Origin: Poronia punctata | Taxonomy: Eukaryota; Ascomycota; Sordariomycetes; Xylariales; Xylariaceae | Direction: 5' to 3' | DNA: 64,000 bases | Assembly: GCA_022579005.1 (NCBI GenBank) | Contig: MU401476.1 | Coordinates: 186,001-250,000 of the forward strand | In this document: one piece after another, positions 61,505 to 64,000 of the stretch | Numbering within the stretch: the first letter of the stretch is position 1 | Layout: each line of letters opens with the position of its first letter | Notes under the pieces: generated by a model | What the model was told of the DNA's origin: nothing | What the model saw: the letters and a program-made list of their open reading frames with translations, nothing else | The model's database searches: none | Program-made: the position numbers and the translations under genes

Positions 61505-62559
61505 CACAGAAAGTACCAAATCACTGTTTTGGCTGGTGTAGTATGCTATTTCAGGCAGTCCTGCTGGTCTGTAGAGAGCAAAGCTGAAGGACGATCTGGT
61601 TTCCCCAGAACACGCCAGCCTGCCCTCCTGCCAGCCCGACAGTTACCTACTTTGCCTGTACATAGTATGCATACAGTGAAGAGATCCTGAAGAGCCTAGA
61701 CCAAACCTAATACGTCTACAGTCCGTACACAGGTTTTGTCATAAGCGGGAAATGATCGTCGGGGTCTCCATCACAGGACCTTGGTTTACACTGTCGCCCC
61801 GTCCCTGCCATTTTCGCACTAGTGTCTAGTCCTCCCGGTTTACAACCCCAGACATTCCTTGCCAAGCGTGCCTCGACTGTGCATCCTTCCCAACCAATGC
61901 GGCGTGAGATCATCTATTCTGCCCCATCTATCTCGCAGACGAAGAGCGTTTCTGTCGCACAAAACTATGGGGCTGTACAGTATAACGACAATCAGTATAA
62001 CAGTATAGCTGTCGCTGCACAATGCCTAGGTACACACATACGTACACGTACGTTCCCCAGTTGGAAGGAGCAGGTAATAACCTGAGTGCCTGAGTGCAGG
62101 TGCGCCTATCGTTTACCTACTCGTAGCTAACCTATCTATGTACCTTCCCTGCATTCCAATGTACCCTACATACATACATGCTCTTGGAGGGGGGGGGGAA
62201 GAGGATGCGGTGCAACTCCGTATAAGTAGATGGGCAAAGGGTCGTCGCTTACGCGCTACCCTTGAATCCCCTCTCTCCTTGCTTCTTTTTTGTCACGTCG
62301 CCGGTAAAAATATCCCCATTGTCTTTGTTTGAGCCTTGAGGTGCGGGTCTCACTCTGATTAGCATCGGGTCTGAGACCAGACCTTCTTGCTTTGCTTTGT
62401 CGGTTGAGAGGGCCGGTTGGGGGCCTTTTTGCACCCATTCCCCTTATTCTTGATTGGTTTTAACCGTGTTTACGCCTTCCATTCCTTCCCTTCTCTCGTC
62501 TTCTGTTCTGTGACTTCCACTTCCTCAACCACCGATCAACCTCCATCCCTCTGCCGACC

Positions 62560-64000
62560 ATGTCGACCAAGGACGAGAAAGAGGTCGGCCTCCCGGGCTA
62601 TCAGTCCAATTCGGGCGAGGCCGTCAACAGTACTGAAGGTCCGATTCCCGACGGTAACTGGGCTACGCGCAATGGGTTGAATTTGAAGTCGTTCACGATG
62701 CGTGACTACGGTCACGGCATCGTTGAGCTCGACCGTAGCATGAAACCCCGCCATTTGCACATGATTGCCATTGGCGGTTCGATAGGAGCCGGTTTCTTCG
62801 TCGGTTCCGGTAGCGCTCTCAGCACTGGTGTAGGCAAAAACTCCCTAAACATGAATCGTCAGAGGCGGCGCATTAACTCGTGATGAAACAATAGGGCCCT
62901 GGTTTTCTTCTCATCGACTTTCTCATTATCGGTATCATGATTTTTAACGTTGGTAAGTGTGGATTTACCACCAAAAGTCTGAATATTGTACACGAACTAA
63001 CTCGCGTACCATTGCCATATAGTCTACGCCCTCGGTGAACTTGCCGTCATGTATCCCGTCTCTGGTGGTTTCTATACATATGCTACTCGCTTCATCGATC
63101 CTTCTTGGGGTTTTGCGCTCGGTTGGAATTACGTGATGCAATGGGCCGTCGTCGTGCCTCTGGAACTGACGGTGTGTTCGATATCCATCTCGTACTGGAA
63201 CCAAGAGATAAGTCCTGCCGTGTGGATCTCGATCTTTTGGGTTTTCATCATCATCGTCAACGTATTTGGTACGCTCGGTTATGCCGAAGAAGAGTTTTGG
63301 TCGGCCATGATCAAATTATCGGCCACCGTCATCTTCATCATCATCGCCTTTGTCATGGTTCTGGGTGGGGGCCCCGAAAAGGGCCTGTACAGCGAATATT
63401 GGGGCGCGAGATTGTGGTATGAGCCTGGCGCGTTCAAGAACGGATTCAAAGGCTTCTGCTCCGTCTTCGTCACCGCCGCTTTTGCCTTTAGCGGAACCGA
63501 GCTTGTCGGTCTCGCCGCCGCCGAGTCTGCTAACCCTGGCAAGGCTCTACCTGGTGCCATCAAGCAGGTCTTTTGGCGAATTACCCTGTTTTACGTTCTC
63601 GGCCTTCTCTTCGTTGGCTTGCTCATCCCCTCGGACGACAAGCATCTGCTCAACGCTAGCTCGGACGATGTCGCGGCTTCTCCTTTCGTGCTCGTCGGAC
63701 AGTACGCCGGTCTCCCAGGGTTCAATCATTTCATGAACGTCGTCATCCTGGTCTCGGTCATCTCCATCAGCGTGTCCGGTGTTTACGGAGGTAGCCGTAC
63801 TCTCACCGCTCTGGCTCAACAGGGTTACGCTCCCAAGGCCTTCACCTACGTGGATAAGAGTGGTCGGCCTTTGTTCTCCGTCATTGCCCTCCTTGCTTTT
63901 GGTGCGCTTGCCTATATCGATCTGGCGTCGAGCGGAGAGAAAGTTTTCACTTGGTTGCAGGCCCTGTCCGGTCTCGCCGCCCTCTTCACTTGGGGCTCCA
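62560..64000 (+). CDS. Amino-acid permease, 3' end beyond window
   Basis: Exons 62560-62829, 62895-62952 and 63023 to the window edge (about 435 codons seen). Intron 1 is 62830-62894 (GTAGGC...TAG), joining SALSTG to GPGFLLI. Intron 2 is 62953-63022 (GTAAGT...TAG), joining IFNV to VYALGEL. The ATG has a good ACC context. This is a fungal AAT/YAT-family (APC superfamily) plasma-membrane permease: [29 protein letters not shown] is the TM1 signature, followed by [57 protein letters not shown] and [29 protein letters not shown]. It is close to general amino-acid permeases (Gap1-like); substrate specificity cannot be read. About 110-120 residues, including the last transmembrane helices, should lie beyond 64000. 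Confidence 0.95.

Larger units (their letters stand above)
56518..62559. other. 6 kb gene-poor spacer with simple repeats
   Basis: I find no supported gene. It holds a (CT)n run at 56529-56552, poly-T at 56885-56902, GTAG repeats near 57140-57153, a CAGT run at 57233-57252, a GGT run at 57632-57650, poly-A at 57946-57962 and a G run at 62189-62199. TACTCGTA words recur (59101, 59150, 59476, 60519, 60736 and 62116). A tRNA-like fragment near 59000 was rejected. The last 1-2 kb must carry the permease promoter. Confidence 0.55.

Overview
The window is nuclear DNA from a filamentous ascomycete (Pezizomycotina, most likely a Sordariomycete; species not determinable by eye). The signs are short GT-AG introns of about 55-70 nt with CTAAC/CTAAT-type branch sites, a divergent two-gene ATP-citrate lyase (acl1/acl2), a HET-domain gene, a fungal-type multi-domain NRPS, and a 3.3 kb AT-rich repeat carrying the marks of RIP (repeat-induced point mutation). 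Long intergenic spacers are rich in the words GTAGGTACCTAC and TACTCGTA.

Region 1 (1-30 kb) is mostly housekeeping: two single-pass membrane proteins with long Ser/Pro-rich tails (minus strand), a DHX35-type DEAH RNA helicase (minus), a CUE-domain protein (plus), a secreted Ser/Thr-rich protein (plus), a CENP-Q/Fta7-like inner-kinetochore protein (minus), a thioredoxin-like membrane protein (plus), a Cnl2/NKP2-like kinetochore protein (minus), an EAF3/MRG15 chromatin protein (plus), and the mitochondrial ribosomal protein uL30m/MRPL33 (minus). The first intron of EAF3 is 1.3 kb long and holds a complete, unrecognised 203-codon reading frame with its own CCAAT and TATA elements.

Region 2 (30.8-38.3 kb) holds acl1 (minus) and acl2 (plus), the two subunits of ATP-citrate lyase, which makes cytosolic acetyl-CoA. 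They are divergent across a 3.4 kb spacer.

Region 3 (39.9-56.5 kb) looks like an accessory island: a HET-domain gene, a RIP-degraded DNA transposon with 160-bp terminal inverted repeats and a 9-bp target-site duplication (Mutator-like, MULE), and a 2,723-codon NRPS-derived gene. The NRPS gene has an intact reading frame over three exons, but all three carrier domains lack the phosphopantetheine serine, both condensation domains lack the catalytic histidine, and the adenylation domain has a broken P-loop. Only the epimerisation domain keeps its core motifs. It is the best candidate here for an undescribed function (a pseudo-NRPS).

Region 4 (56.5-64 kb) is a 6 kb gene-poor spacer followed by the 5' three-quarters of an amino-acid permease that runs off the window edge.

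Exon boundaries were derived by hand from frame, GT/AG and family similarity. No database search was run.
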